From: an uncultured Oscillospiraceae bacterium
Lineage (GTDB): Bacteria > Bacillota > Clostridia > Oscillospirales > Oscillospiraceae
NCBI GenBank assembly: GCA_934597585.1
Contig: CAKTSA010000011.1
Coordinates: 1-46,610 of the forward strand
DNA length: 46,610 nucleotides
Direction: 5' to 3'
Positions 19,501-25,229 of this stretch are shown here, piece after piece. The position numbers and the translations under genes are program-made. The notes under the pieces were generated by a model. The model ran no database searches. It was not told the DNA's origin and worked only from the letters and a program-made list of their open reading frames with translations. The stretch's first letter is position 1, and each line of letters opens with the position of its first letter.

Positions 19501-20818
19501 GCATCACGCTGTCCACGGTGCCGTTTTTCAGGCGGATGCACTTCATATCCTGGCCGCCGATGTCCAGCACGCAGTCCACCTGGGGGTCGAAGAAGGCCGC
19601 CGCCGTGGTGTGGGCGATGGTCTCCACCTCCCCCTCGTCCAGGTGGAAGGCGGCCTTCAGCAGCGCTTCGCCGTAACCGGTGGAGCAGGAGCGGGCGATG
19701 CGGGCTGTGGGCGGCAGCAACGCTGCCAGCTGGGCCATGGCGGCCATGGCGGTCCGGATGGGGCTGCCGCTGTTGTTGGCGTAATAGGACCACAGCAGTT
19801 CCCCCTCCGCGCCGGTCAGCGCCAGCTTGGTGGTGGTGGAACCTGCGTCGATGCCCAGGAAGCAGTCGCCCCGGTATGTACCGATATCGGCCTTTTCCAC
19901 CACTGCGTGGGCGTGGCGGGCGCAGAAACCGTCATACTCCGCCCTGTCGGCGAACAGCGGCGGCAGCCGCTTGATCTCAAAGGCCATGGCAACGCCCTGG
20001 GCCAGCCGGTCGATCAGCTCGCCGACAGGCCGGGCCGCCGCGTCCGCTTCCGTCTCCAGCGCAGCGCCCATGGCGGCGAACAGATGGGAGTCGTCGGGGT
20101 CTACGATGTTCTCCGGTGTCAGTTTCAATGTGCGGATAAAGGCCTTTTTCAGCTCCGGCAGGAAGTGCAGCGGCCCGCCCAGAAAGGCCACGCAGCCCCG
20201 GATGGGCTTGCCGCAGGCAAGGCCGGAGATGGTCTGGTTCACCACCGCCTGAAAGATAGAGGCCGCCAGGTCGGCGGTGGTGGCGCCCTCGTTGATGAGG
20301 GGCTGGATGTCGGTCTTGGCGAACACGCCGCACCGGGCGGCGATGGTATACAGCTCCTGATAATCCGCCGCCGCGTCGTTAAGGCCCTTGGCGTCGGTCT
20401 GCAGCAGGGCGGCCATCTGGTCGATAAAGGAGCCGGTGCCGCCGGCGCACACGCCGTTCATCCGCTCCTCCAGGCCGCCGGTGAAATAGATGATCTTGGC
20501 GTCCTCGCCCCCCAGCTCGATGGCCACGTCCGTCTGGGGATAGCGCTTTTCCAGCGCCGTGGCCACCGCCACCACCTCCTGCACAAAGGGGATGTCCAGC
20601 GCCCGGCCCAGGTTGATGGCGCCGGAGCCGGTGATGGCAGGCCGCAGGGCGCAGTCGCCCAGAGCCTGGCGGGCCTCGCTCAGCAGGGCGGCCAGCGTCC
20701 GCTGGGTGTGGGCCTGATGGCGGCGGTAGTCGCCGTAGATGATGTTGTCGTTTTCGTCCAGAACCACCAGCTTCACGGTGGTGGAGCCAATGTCGATGCC
20801 GGCACGATAGGTCTTCAT
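16589..20818 (-). CDS. Fused 2-hydroxyacyl-CoA dehydratase activase and dehydratase-like protein (BadF/HgdC x2, DUF2229, HgdB-like)
   Basis: A 1409-residue single-chain protein built from parts of the radical 2-hydroxyacyl-CoA dehydratase system. Two ASKHA ATPase domains come first: GIDIGSTTVK (7-16) with Cys124 in NGVCAGGTGSF and Cys163 in ARCGVFAKTD, the usual iron-sulfur ligands of the activator; then GIDAGSTTTK (322-331) with DIGGQDMK and NEACSSGCGSF near 440. Near 605 is CGGCENNC, a further Cys cluster. A DUF2229-type region follows (about 650-900), and the C-terminal third resembles HgdB-like dehydratase subunits (GGCCRASNYVAF and an ending with PGASEVNQLNRI). By family knowledge the activator injects one electron at the cost of ATP. 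Large fusions like this recur in Clostridia, but their substrate is, as far as I know, not established. It is transcribed alone, with GGAGGG before ATG. Confidence 0.93.
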   Translation of the reverse strand: MKTYRAGIDIGSTTVKLVVLDENDNIIYGDYRRHQAHTQRTLAALLSEARQALGDCALRPAITGSGAINLGRALDIPFVQEVVAVATALEKRYPQTDVAIELGGEDAKIIYFTGGLEERMNGVCAGGTGSFIDQMAALLQTDAKGLNDAAADYQELYTIAARCGVFAKTDIQPLINEGATTADLAASIFQAVVNQTISGLACGKPIRGCVAFLGGPLHFLPELKKAFIRTLKLTPENIVDPDDSHLFAAMGAALETEADAAARPVGELIDRLAQGVAMAFEIKRLPPLFADRAEYDGFCARHAHAVVEKADIGTYRGDCFLGIDAGSTTTKLALTGAEGELLWSYYANNSGSPIRTAMAAMAQLAALLPPTARIARSCSTGYGEALLKAAFHLDEGEVETIAHTTAAAFFDPQVDCVLDIGGQDMKCIRLKNGTVDSVMLNEACSSGCGSFLENFANSLGFTAAQFADEALFAQHPVDLGTRCTVFMNSNVKQAQKEGAAVSDISAGLAYSVIKNALFKVIKLADARELGAHIVVQGGTFYNKAVLRAFERIAGTEAVCPDISGLMGAFGAALIARERYHGQPTETLDFARIAALTYTAKTARCGGCENNCLLTVNTFSDGGRYISGNRCEKRVKNPNAAQPGANMMAYKRQRLFDYPALSETEARRGVIGIPRVLNLYENYPYWATFFRQLGFRVVVSPFSTRAIYEMGMESIPSESECYPAKLAHGHVEWLAQQGITTIFHPCVFYEYQETKDAQNHYNCPMVVSYPENLKNNVEAITTGQVRYIRPFIAFTSEKTAEDRLVKLCRDVWSIPAAEVRAAARAAWAEQRRAKDDIRVEGRRCLAEMERSGKRGVVLAGRPYHIDPEINHGIPELIASYGLYVFTEDSLPLDTPPQRPLRVVDQWVFHSRLYAAAEFVGRRDDLELVQLFSFGCGLDAVTTDQVCEILEKCNKLYTVLKIDEVNNLGAARIRVRSLLAAMNMRREQHICAKPMPLDYHRTEFTKEMFDQGYTILAPQMSPIHFDVIEPVFRRHGYHVEILNNATRKAVDVGLQYVNNDACYPSILSVGQLMEAVLSGRYDTDKLALIMTQTGGCCRASNYVAFIRRALDKAGLSHIPVISLNANGMEKNEGFRVSPAMLLAALRQLTFGDLLMRCLYRTRPYEAVPGSANALHAKWRDIAIAYAMGEKTGYTYSGICRGIVADFDALPLNETLRKPRVGIVGEILVKYMPLANNYLVDLLEQEGAEAVVPDLTDFLIECIYQQSYKHEYLGTGWTSSLLAKVGTDGIEAVRRPAVEALKASRRFDPPTPMAHIADLAKPFLSLGNQYGEGWFLCGEMAELLTEGVPNIVCIQPFACLPNHVVGKGVIKALKAAYPQANIAAVDYDPGASEVNQLNRIKLMLSAARKHME

Positions 20819-20981
20819 AGGTACGATATCCCTCCATCGGGTGATGTGAAAATTTTATTAGAACATACCATATCACATTTTTCGGCGTTTTTGCGTTAAT
20901 ATTCTGTTAAGAAAAATCAAATTCCCATCTCCCTTCCGGCCGGCAAAATGCCCGCCCGGCAGGGAAATTCTCCAAAAATAC

Positions 20982-21010
20982 TTGAGCCCCGGTACGGCAT
21001 CTGGTATAAT
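20982..21010 (+). promoter_or_regulatory. Original ychF promoter, now cut off by the mobile element
   Basis: TTGAGC (20982-20987), 17 bases, TATAAT (21005-21010), followed by AAGGAGATG and the ATG of the ychF stub at 21055. This is the native promoter and ribosome site. The intact gene now lies 7.1 kb away at 28182. Confidence 0.8.
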
Positions 21011-21052
21011 GGCATGTCAGAATACCATGCACTGGAATAAGGAGATGTGGAT

Positions 21053-21065
21053 ATATGAAATTAGG
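21053..21065 (+). repeat. attL core repeat
   Basis: ATATGAAATTAGG, identical to 28180-28192, covers the start codon of the ychF stub. It is the left attachment core of the element. Confidence 0.82.
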
Positions 21066-21102
21066 TATCGTGGGCATTTCCGCCTGCCAAGTATCTTTAT
21101 AA
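21055..21102 (+). pseudogene. ychF: ychF 5' stub left of the mobile element
   Basis: ATG AAA TTA GGT ATC GTG GGC encodes MKLGIVG, the true YchF N-terminus. The frame then runs into element DNA and stops at TAA 21100-21102, giving a 15-residue peptide. The native promoter and ribosome site are directly upstream. The intact gene, with its own copy of these codons, is at 28182-29294. Confidence 0.85.
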
Positions 21103-21184
21103 ATGTCCATATATCTCCATATTTTGAGAAATTCAAAACTTTTTGGCTCACATAAGTCCATGTAAATCAATGTATCTCCCCAGC

Positions 21185-21207
21185 AAAAAGGTGAGTAAAA
21201 GGTGAGT
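21185..21207 (+). repeat. Left arm-type repeat (probable integrase arm site)
   Basis: A 23-base sequence, AAAAAGGTGAGT followed by AAAAGGTGAGT, itself a tandem repeat of a GGTGAGT unit. It is identical to 28053-28075 and in the same orientation, about 120 bases inside the left core. Tn916-type integrases bind paired direct repeats of this kind near both ends. Confidence 0.7.
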
Positions 21208-21232
21208 GCCAAGGACGAGCCATGTAACACAT

Positions 21233-21273
21233 ATAAAAAGCAGGAAGCCCTCAGCAAAAGCTGAGAGCTTCCT
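21233..21273 (-). terminator. Terminator of the element lipoprotein gene
   Basis: Arms 21242-21255 and 21260-21273 form a 14-base stem with one wobble, followed by TTTTTATAT on the minus strand. It lies four bases after the stop codon. Confidence 0.85.
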
Positions 21274-21277
21274 CTTT

Positions 21278-22222
21278 TCATGCGGCATAATATACGTAAA
21301 TCTCATGGTATTCAGCAGAGGCATTCCAACGAACCACACAGTTGACGGCGGAAGCGCAACCCTCAGGAACTTCATCAACAGGACTCCAACGTCCAAGGCG
21401 GATGGCAGTTTCCTTAACATAATCCACCTTCTGCTTTATTGCAGACTCGACCCATTCCTGATTCCAGCAGGACTCAGGGCAATCACGTTCGAGATAAATA
21501 GGAGGGAAATAGCTGCGACAACCGTCCCAAATCTCGAAGCCAAGGCTTTCGGCATAAGCGTTGCCTGCAGCGATAGCAGCCGCACAGTCGATATCAGCTT
21601 TGGTGGGCTTCGCAGGTTCGGTAGTCTGCGTGGGAGGCGTGGTCGTGCCGCCTGCGGAGCTATCGTCGGGCTTATCCGCAGGCTTTGTTGTCTCCTCCGG
21701 CGTGGTATCTTTCTTGTTCTGCTGGTAGTACGCCCATGCTTCATCGGCGGTGCGCCCACCGGCAGCCTTGGCAGAGCCTGCACCCCACTGACCATCTGCG
21801 CTGACACCATACCACCGCTGCATTTCCTTGACTTGGCTGGTGGTCAAACTGCCATTGCCATAGCTGGGCGTTTCGGTTTTGCTCTCAGGCGTGGTGTCCT
21901 TGGTAGTATCGGCGGGCTTTTGCTCATCCTGCTTTACATCGTCTTTCTTGGCGGTGTCGGCTTTCTGCTCGTCCTTCTTGGTATCATCGGTCTTGGTTTC
22001 TTCCTGCTTGTCACCGTTCGCAGCAGCGTCCGGCGTAGTCGTTTTGTCCTCCGGCTTTTGCAGATCAGCGGCGGGCTGGTTTTCGTTCGCTGCCGTACCT
22101 GAGGCAGTCTGTTCCGCACCCTGCTTCTCCTCGGCGTTGGTGGTCTGCGTATCTTTCACCCCACAGGCAGCGAGGGAAAACAGCATCGCCAGTGTCAGCA
22201 AGAGCACACCTATTCTTTTCAT
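21278..22222 (-). CDS. Element-borne lipoprotein with long disordered linker and peptidoglycan-binding-like segment
   Basis: A 314-residue surface lipoprotein. The signal peptide ends LAAC with Cys20. Residues 21-120 are a low-complexity linker rich in Lys, Asp, Thr, Pro and Gln, suited to spanning the cell wall. Near 128-160 the stretch VKEMQRWYGVSADGQWG resembles a PG_binding_1 repeat. A second Thr/Pro linker follows, and then a compact C-terminal domain of about 110 residues with four Cys (IDCAAA, WDGCRS, RDCPESC) that I do not recognise. It is the only gene on the minus strand of the element and has its own promoter and terminator, so it is probably cargo. A role in surface exclusion, adhesion or wall attachment is speculation. 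Confidence 0.85.
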   Translation of the reverse strand: MKRIGVLLLTLAMLFSLAACGVKDTQTTNAEEKQGAEQTASGTAANENQPAADLQKPEDKTTTPDAAANGDKQEETKTDDTKKDEQKADTAKKDDVKQDEQKPADTTKDTTPESKTETPSYGNGSLTTSQVKEMQRWYGVSADGQWGAGSAKAAGGRTADEAWAYYQQNKKDTTPEETTKPADKPDDSSAGGTTTPPTQTTEPAKPTKADIDCAAAIAAGNAYAESLGFEIWDGCRSYFPPIYLERDCPESCWNQEWVESAIKQKVDYVKETAIRLGRWSPVDEVPEGCASAVNCVVRWNASAEYHEIYVYYAA

Positions 22223-22257
22223 GGAAGTTCCTCCCTTTCTGTTGTATTGATGTGCTT

Positions 22258-22286
22258 AGTGTATCACCATTCTATGCGCTATGCAA
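22258..22286 (-). promoter_or_regulatory. Promoter of the element lipoprotein gene
   Basis: Minus strand TTGCAT (22281-22286), 17 bases, TACACT (22258-22263), about 35 bases before the start codon. Confidence 0.65.
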
Positions 22287-22323
22287 GTCACAACTATGAT
22301 ATTTTTATACCACCATGCTTGAG

Positions 22324-22338
22324 GATATAATATATCCA
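22324..22338 (+). promoter_or_regulatory. -10 box inside a palindrome upstream of the XRE regulator
   Basis: GGATATAATATATCC is a perfect palindrome with 7-base arms that contains a TATAAT -10 box (22326-22331). The -35 region is poor. The position, 17 bases before the regulator start, suggests autoregulation. Confidence 0.5.
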
Positions 22339-22354
22339 ACAAGTGAGGTGCGGT

Positions 22355-22660
22355 ATGGACGTTTTGCAGAAATTAAGGCAGCTTCAGCAGGAGCGCGGTT
22401 GGTCGGACTATCGAATTGCAAAAGAGGCGAAGTTATCGCCCAATACGGTTTCTAATATTTTCCGCCGTGGTACACTTCCAAGCGTGTCCACATTGGAGGC
22501 TTTATGCGGCGCGTTCGGTATCACCGTGGCGCAGTTCTTCGCGCAAGACGAAATGGTGGAGGTATCGCCGGAGGTACGGGAACTGCTGAAGGAATGGAAA
22601 GTGCTGACCGACACACAAAAGGCCGCCGTTCTGCAAGTCATGCGGTCGTATAGGGCGTGA
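22355..22660 (+). CDS. XRE-family HTH regulator
   Basis: A 101-residue DNA-binding regulator of the lambda Cro/C1 type. The helix-turn-helix spans about residues 17-40 (DYRIAKEAKLSPNTVSNIFRRG), and the C-terminal half is helical with EVRELLKEWKVLTDTQKAAVLQVM. I chose ATG 22355 because GAGGTG sits just upstream; a GTG at 22343 would add four residues. It is divergent from the lipoprotein gene and precedes the replication genes, so it probably sets their expression and maintains the integrated state. Candidate operators are the palindrome at 22324-22338 and the dyad at 22691-22719. Confidence 0.88.
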   Translation: MDVLQKLRQLQQERGWSDYRIAKEAKLSPNTVSNIFRRGTLPSVSTLEALCGAFGITVAQFFAQDEMVEVSPEVRELLKEWKVLTDTQKAAVLQVMRSYRA

Positions 22661-22685
22661 AATACAGTATGCAGCGTTTTTGTTC

Positions 22686-22713
22686 TTGACAGTTCCACAA
22701 TATATGGTATAAT
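22686..22713 (+). promoter_or_regulatory. Strong promoter inside the element
   Basis: TTGACA (22686-22691), 16 bases, TATAAT (22708-22713). An inverted repeat AGTTCCA (22691-22697) and TGGAACT (22713-22719) brackets the spacer and -10 box and looks like an operator. Confidence 0.8.
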
Positions 22714-22719
22714 GGAACT

Positions 22720-22820
22720 ATAATTACGAAGCTATTTTAATATGAGGCGCAAAAGCGCCGTTTTTAAGTCACCACATTAATTTAGACAGTTATCCCTTTC
22801 GGGGATAGCTGTCTTTTTTT
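22720..22820 (+). ncRNA. Candidate ~100-nt small RNA or attenuated leader
   Basis: A transcript from the promoter at 22686-22713 should begin near 22720. It would contain a first small hairpin (22746-22759, GGCGC AAAA GCGCC, then TTTTT) and end at a strong intrinsic terminator with a 14-base stem (22784-22797 and 22801-22814) and seven T. No open frame with a ribosome site lies inside. It is either a short regulatory RNA or an attenuator in front of the replication genes. I do not recognise the family. Confidence 0.55.
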
Positions 22821-23092
22821 GCTTTTTAGTACTTTGCAAGGAGAAACATATTTAATTGCACGAATTTTGCTTGTTTATGGCAATTCTCACAATTTTCCGT
22901 TGTTGCTCTATTTGTCACACCGACCTCATCCCGAAAGCAGAAGCCCCTTACATTTTCTTTCAGTTTTTTGCCCTTGCACTTTCTCAAATATGTAAAGGCG
23001 TAAAGCCTTGTAAAAGTCGGGTATAAAAAGAAATTGAAAGTAAATTTTAGCAGTTATAAAAAACAATCACTCCCCCAAAGGAGGTGCTGGTT
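22821..23092. other. Stretch between the terminator and the first leader peptide
   Basis: An open frame of 49 codons from ATG 22877 to 23026, or from TTG 22856 with AAGGAG upstream, is possible. It encodes a hydrophobic peptide with Cys residues (CCSICH). I cannot support it as a gene. A poor promoter (TTGAAA and TATAAA with a 15-base spacer) lies near 23033-23060. Confidence 0.35.
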
Positions 23093-23146
23093 ATGATTTT
23101 TGAAACTATCGGCACAACCGTCGGAGTGACAGTAGTTTTTAGTTGA
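23093..23146 (+). CDS. 17-residue leader peptide coupled to the second regulator
   Basis: ATG 23093 is preceded by an unusually strong ribosome site, AAAGGAGGTG. The peptide is MIFETIGTTVGVTVVFS. Its TGA stop overlaps the TTG start of the next gene (TTGA, 23143-23146). The downstream gene has a weak start codon and no good ribosome site of its own, so ribosomes finishing this peptide probably restart there. Whether the peptide itself does anything is unknown. Confidence 0.55.
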   Translation: MIFETIGTTVGVTVVFS

Positions 23147-23541
23147 TTGAGGAAGTCTTGAGCATAAATCGCAAGGCCGACCTGATCGACGTGTTTTCTG
23201 AGGAGGAATTCAAAAAGATTCCGTCTATTGGCGATTTAATTCGTCGTCGCCAGAGCGACTTGGATATGACCAATGCCGAATTGGCGGCAGAGATGAACAT
23301 TTCCGAATCGTCTGTTAGCCGGATAATTTCTACAGGGAGGCGACTCAGCAGCAGGAGTTTTGAAGCGCTACTTATCGCACTGAAAGTTTCACAGGAGGAC
23401 GAAGACCTGTGGCGTTTGGCTTTTGAGCCGTGGAGATATATTACGCGTAACGCGCGAGCTCGCGGGCTTAGTGTAGAGGAAACGAACGACCTGCTCTATA
23501 AATATGGGGTTGCGCCTCTTACGCACTATCTCGGATTGTAA
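23143..23541 (+). CDS. HTH DNA-binding protein, TTG start
   Basis: A 132-residue protein with a central helix-turn-helix (about residues 37-67: TNAELAAEMNISESSVSRIISTGRR), followed by a helical C-terminal domain. It starts at TTG 23143, overlapping the stop of a 17-residue leader peptide, which suggests translational coupling and low, controlled output. It differs from the regulator at 22355, so the element carries two regulators. Its position ahead of the OB-like gene and rep suggests control of replication. The annotation as DNA-binding is firm; the target is inferred. Confidence 0.8.
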   Translation: MIEEVLSINRKADLIDVFSEEEFKKIPSIGDLIRRRQSDLDMTNAELAAEMNISESSVSRIISTGRRLSSRSFEALLIALKVSQEDEDLWRLAFEPWRYITRNARARGLSVEETNDLLYKYGVAPLTHYLGL

Positions 23542-23654
23542 CGATAAATGTCTTGCCTCATAGGCAAGGCAATTTCAAAAGATTTGAGTTAGAATGAGGA
23601 CACGATCGATCGACGCGACAACTAAAATGATGACTGAAAGTTAGGAGTTTTAAA

Positions 23655-23975
23655 ATGAAGATCAAAGATCTTGTAATTGATGAATTTGGTACGTTGGGAG
23701 AGACTTTTGTATTAACCGAAGTGTCGCTCAAATACGCGTACGTGAACGGAGAACGAACTGAGAGGGTAGAAGGAACATACTACTCCATCCTCTGTGCAGA
23801 CAGAGGATATATGACCACAAGGGTTGCGATTTCCGGCGGAATTAAGATTCCTCCGGAGGACGTTGCGAAAAACCCTAAGATTACATTTGATGGCTTGAAT
23901 ATACGCCTCTATTACATCAACAAGAAAATGGTAGTTTCTATCACGGCAGAGGATATTCATGTCATAAAACCGTGA
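23655..23975 (+). CDS. Small OB-fold-like protein ahead of rep
   Basis: I do not recognise this 106-residue protein as a named family. It is rich in alternating hydrophobic residues typical of a beta barrel (LKYAYVNGERTERVEG, YYSILCADRGYMTTRVAISG, ITFDGLNIRLYYINKK). The YAY-x-NG-x-R-T pattern and the position just before the replication initiator recall small accessory proteins in the replication modules of Gram-positive elements. Binding of single-stranded DNA is a reasonable inference but not shown. ATG 23655 has TAGGAG seven bases upstream. Confidence 0.72.
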   Translation: MKIKDLVIDEFGTLGETFVLTEVSLKYAYVNGERTERVEGTYYSILCADRGYMTTRVAISGGIKIPPEDVAKNPKITFDGLNIRLYYINKKMVVSITAEDIHVIKP

Positions 23976-23978
23976 TTC

Positions 23979-24046
23979 GACCGCCCACTTTTGGGGGCTG
24001 TGGGGGCCTCTCAAGGACACCGCAGACCCGTGCATTCGGGGCGGTC
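23979..24046 (+). repeat. Nested stem-loop structure upstream of rep
   Basis: GACCGCCC (23979-23986) pairs with GGGCGGTC (24039-24046). Inside, CTGTGG pairs with CCGCAG, and CCT with AGG, giving a long branched or bulged hairpin of 68 bases. It lies between the OB-like gene and rep. It could be a second origin (single-strand origin or transfer origin) or a leader structure controlling rep. Confidence 0.5.
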
Positions 24047-24064
24047 AAGAAAGGAGAACTTATA

Positions 24065-24121
24065 ATGAAAACCAGCCAAGAGAGCAATGCTTTCTTGGCT
24101 GGGAAAGGAGAAGAACGGTGA
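24065..24121 (+). CDS. 18-residue leader peptide overlapping the rep start
   Basis: ATG 24065 follows AAAGGAG and encodes MKTSQESNAFLAGKGEER. Its TGA stop overlaps the GTG start of rep (GTGA, 24118-24121). The end of the peptide frame also carries AAAGGAG, which serves rep directly. The arrangement mirrors the leader at 23093-23146 and suggests translational coupling as a brake on Rep synthesis. Confidence 0.5.
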   Translation: MKTSQESNAFLAGKGEER

Positions 24122-25140
24122 AAGATACCGTCACAAAATCGTGGTTTGCAGTTCTAAACAATCCTGCCGAACACGGATACATGGGCACGCCTGAGGAAGT
24201 ATGTTGCCGCCTGCGTGATGAATGGTTAGCCGGTGGCACAGAACGGACGGGAGCATGGGCATTCTGCGTTTCGGCGGATGGCCTGCCCCATATTCACATG
24301 GTGCTGGAAGACGCCAAAGCCATGAGATTCTCTGCGGTTAAATCAAGCTATGCCGCAGGGATGCACTTTGAAGCTACTAAGGGCAGTAAGGCTCAGGCAG
24401 AGGCTTATATTGAGAAACGGCCTCCTTTTGACGAGAAGGGCGAGCAGGTTATTTGTGTCGTCCGCCACGGTGAGATCAAGGCGGCGCAGGGCAAGCGGAG
24501 TGACTTAGACGAGATTGCAGTTTTGTTGGATGCTGGGCTGACACCTGAGGAAATATTTCAGCAGGATTTCCGTTTCCGTAGATATGAGAAGATAGTCACG
24601 GCAGAGTACATGGAACGAAGACGTAGAGAAACACCAATAGCGAGGGATATTAAGACTCATTACTTAGTTGGGGCTGCTGGAACAGGAAAATCTTATAGAT
24701 ACGTGGAGTTGTGTGAGGAGTACGGTGAAAACAAAATCTACCACGTCACTGACTATCTGAACGGTGGGTTTGACCTTTATCGTGGCCAGCCCATTCTGTT
24801 CTTGGATGAATTCAAAGGCGGTATGCCATATGGCGTATTGCTGTCAATCCTCGATAAATATAAATCCCAAATCCATGCCCGCTACGCCAATATTTTCGCC
24901 CTCTGGGATGAGGTTTATATCGCATCCATCTTTCCACCGGAAACATTGTATACCATTATGGTTCCCTCCAATTTACAAAAAACTGACCCAATTGAGCAAT
25001 TTTTCCGCCGCTTAACGGACATTACTTATTGCTTCCGCGATGGTGACCATTTCTATAGGTATACGCAATCTATGGTGGGATACGCAGGCTACGACGAACT
25101 TCGGGCAGAGGCATTGGAGAAACTGCCATTATCGGAATGA
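24118..25140 (+). CDS. rep: CRESS-DNA virus-like replication initiator (HUH endonuclease plus superfamily 3 helicase)
   Basis: A 340-residue rolling-circle initiator with the order of domains found in circovirus and geminivirus Reps. HUH motif I is FAVLNNP (10-16, compare FTLNNP in circoviruses). Motif II is HIH (58-60), the metal-binding pair. Motif III is YIEK (97-100) with Tyr97 as the DNA-nicking nucleophile. The linker has KRSDLDE. The helicase has Walker A GAAGTGKS (185-192), Walker B ILFLDEF (226-232) and a motif C region IASIFPPETLY (268-278), which resembles the CRESS consensus (I/V)TSN-x-PPE-x-x-Y but has Ile in place of the sensor Asn. GTG start with AAAGGAG upstream. A matching origin lies 17 bases after the stop. 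It should nick one strand of the excised circle and unwind it. It may also act as the relaxase. Confidence 0.9.
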   Translation: MKDTVTKSWFAVLNNPAEHGYMGTPEEVCCRLRDEWLAGGTERTGAWAFCVSADGLPHIHMVLEDAKAMRFSAVKSSYAAGMHFEATKGSKAQAEAYIEKRPPFDEKGEQVICVVRHGEIKAAQGKRSDLDEIAVLLDAGLTPEEIFQQDFRFRRYEKIVTAEYMERRRRETPIARDIKTHYLVGAAGTGKSYRYVELCEEYGENKIYHVTDYLNGGFDLYRGQPILFLDEFKGGMPYGVLLSILDKYKSQIHARYANIFALWDEVYIASIFPPETLYTIMVPSNLQKTDPIEQFFRRLTDITYCFRDGDHFYRYTQSMVGYAGYDELRAEALEKLPLSE

Positions 25141-25157
25141 CAAAATTCGGACAGTGC

Positions 25158-25202
25158 AGAGGGTGAGGTTAGTATTACCCTCACCCTCTTCGTTACCGTT
25201 AC
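25158..25202 (+). other. Predicted rolling-circle origin: circovirus-type stem-loop with TAGTATTAC and tandem hexamers
   Basis: A perfect 11-base stem (25158-25168 with 25179-25189) encloses a 10-base loop, TTAGTATTAC. The last nine bases (25170-25178) are TAGTATTAC, the nonanucleotide at circovirus origins, where Rep cuts between the T and A of TATT/AC. One base beyond the stem stand two tandem hexamers, CGTTAC at 25191-25196 and 25197-25202. In circoviruses, tandem hexamers beside the stem are the Rep-binding iterons. The site lies directly after rep and before the translocase gene. Confidence 0.85.
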
Positions 25203-25229
25203 AAGCACAAATATAAACAGGAGAATTTT

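Noticed and set aside
20907..21420. Minus-strand frames across the left end of the element
   Set aside because: They run through the ychF promoter, the core repeat and the lipoprotein terminator, have no ribosome sites, and match nothing I recognise.
22877..23026. 49-codon Cys-containing open frame
   Set aside because: There is no ribosome site at the ATG, and the alternative TTG start is too far from AAGGAG; kept only as a note.
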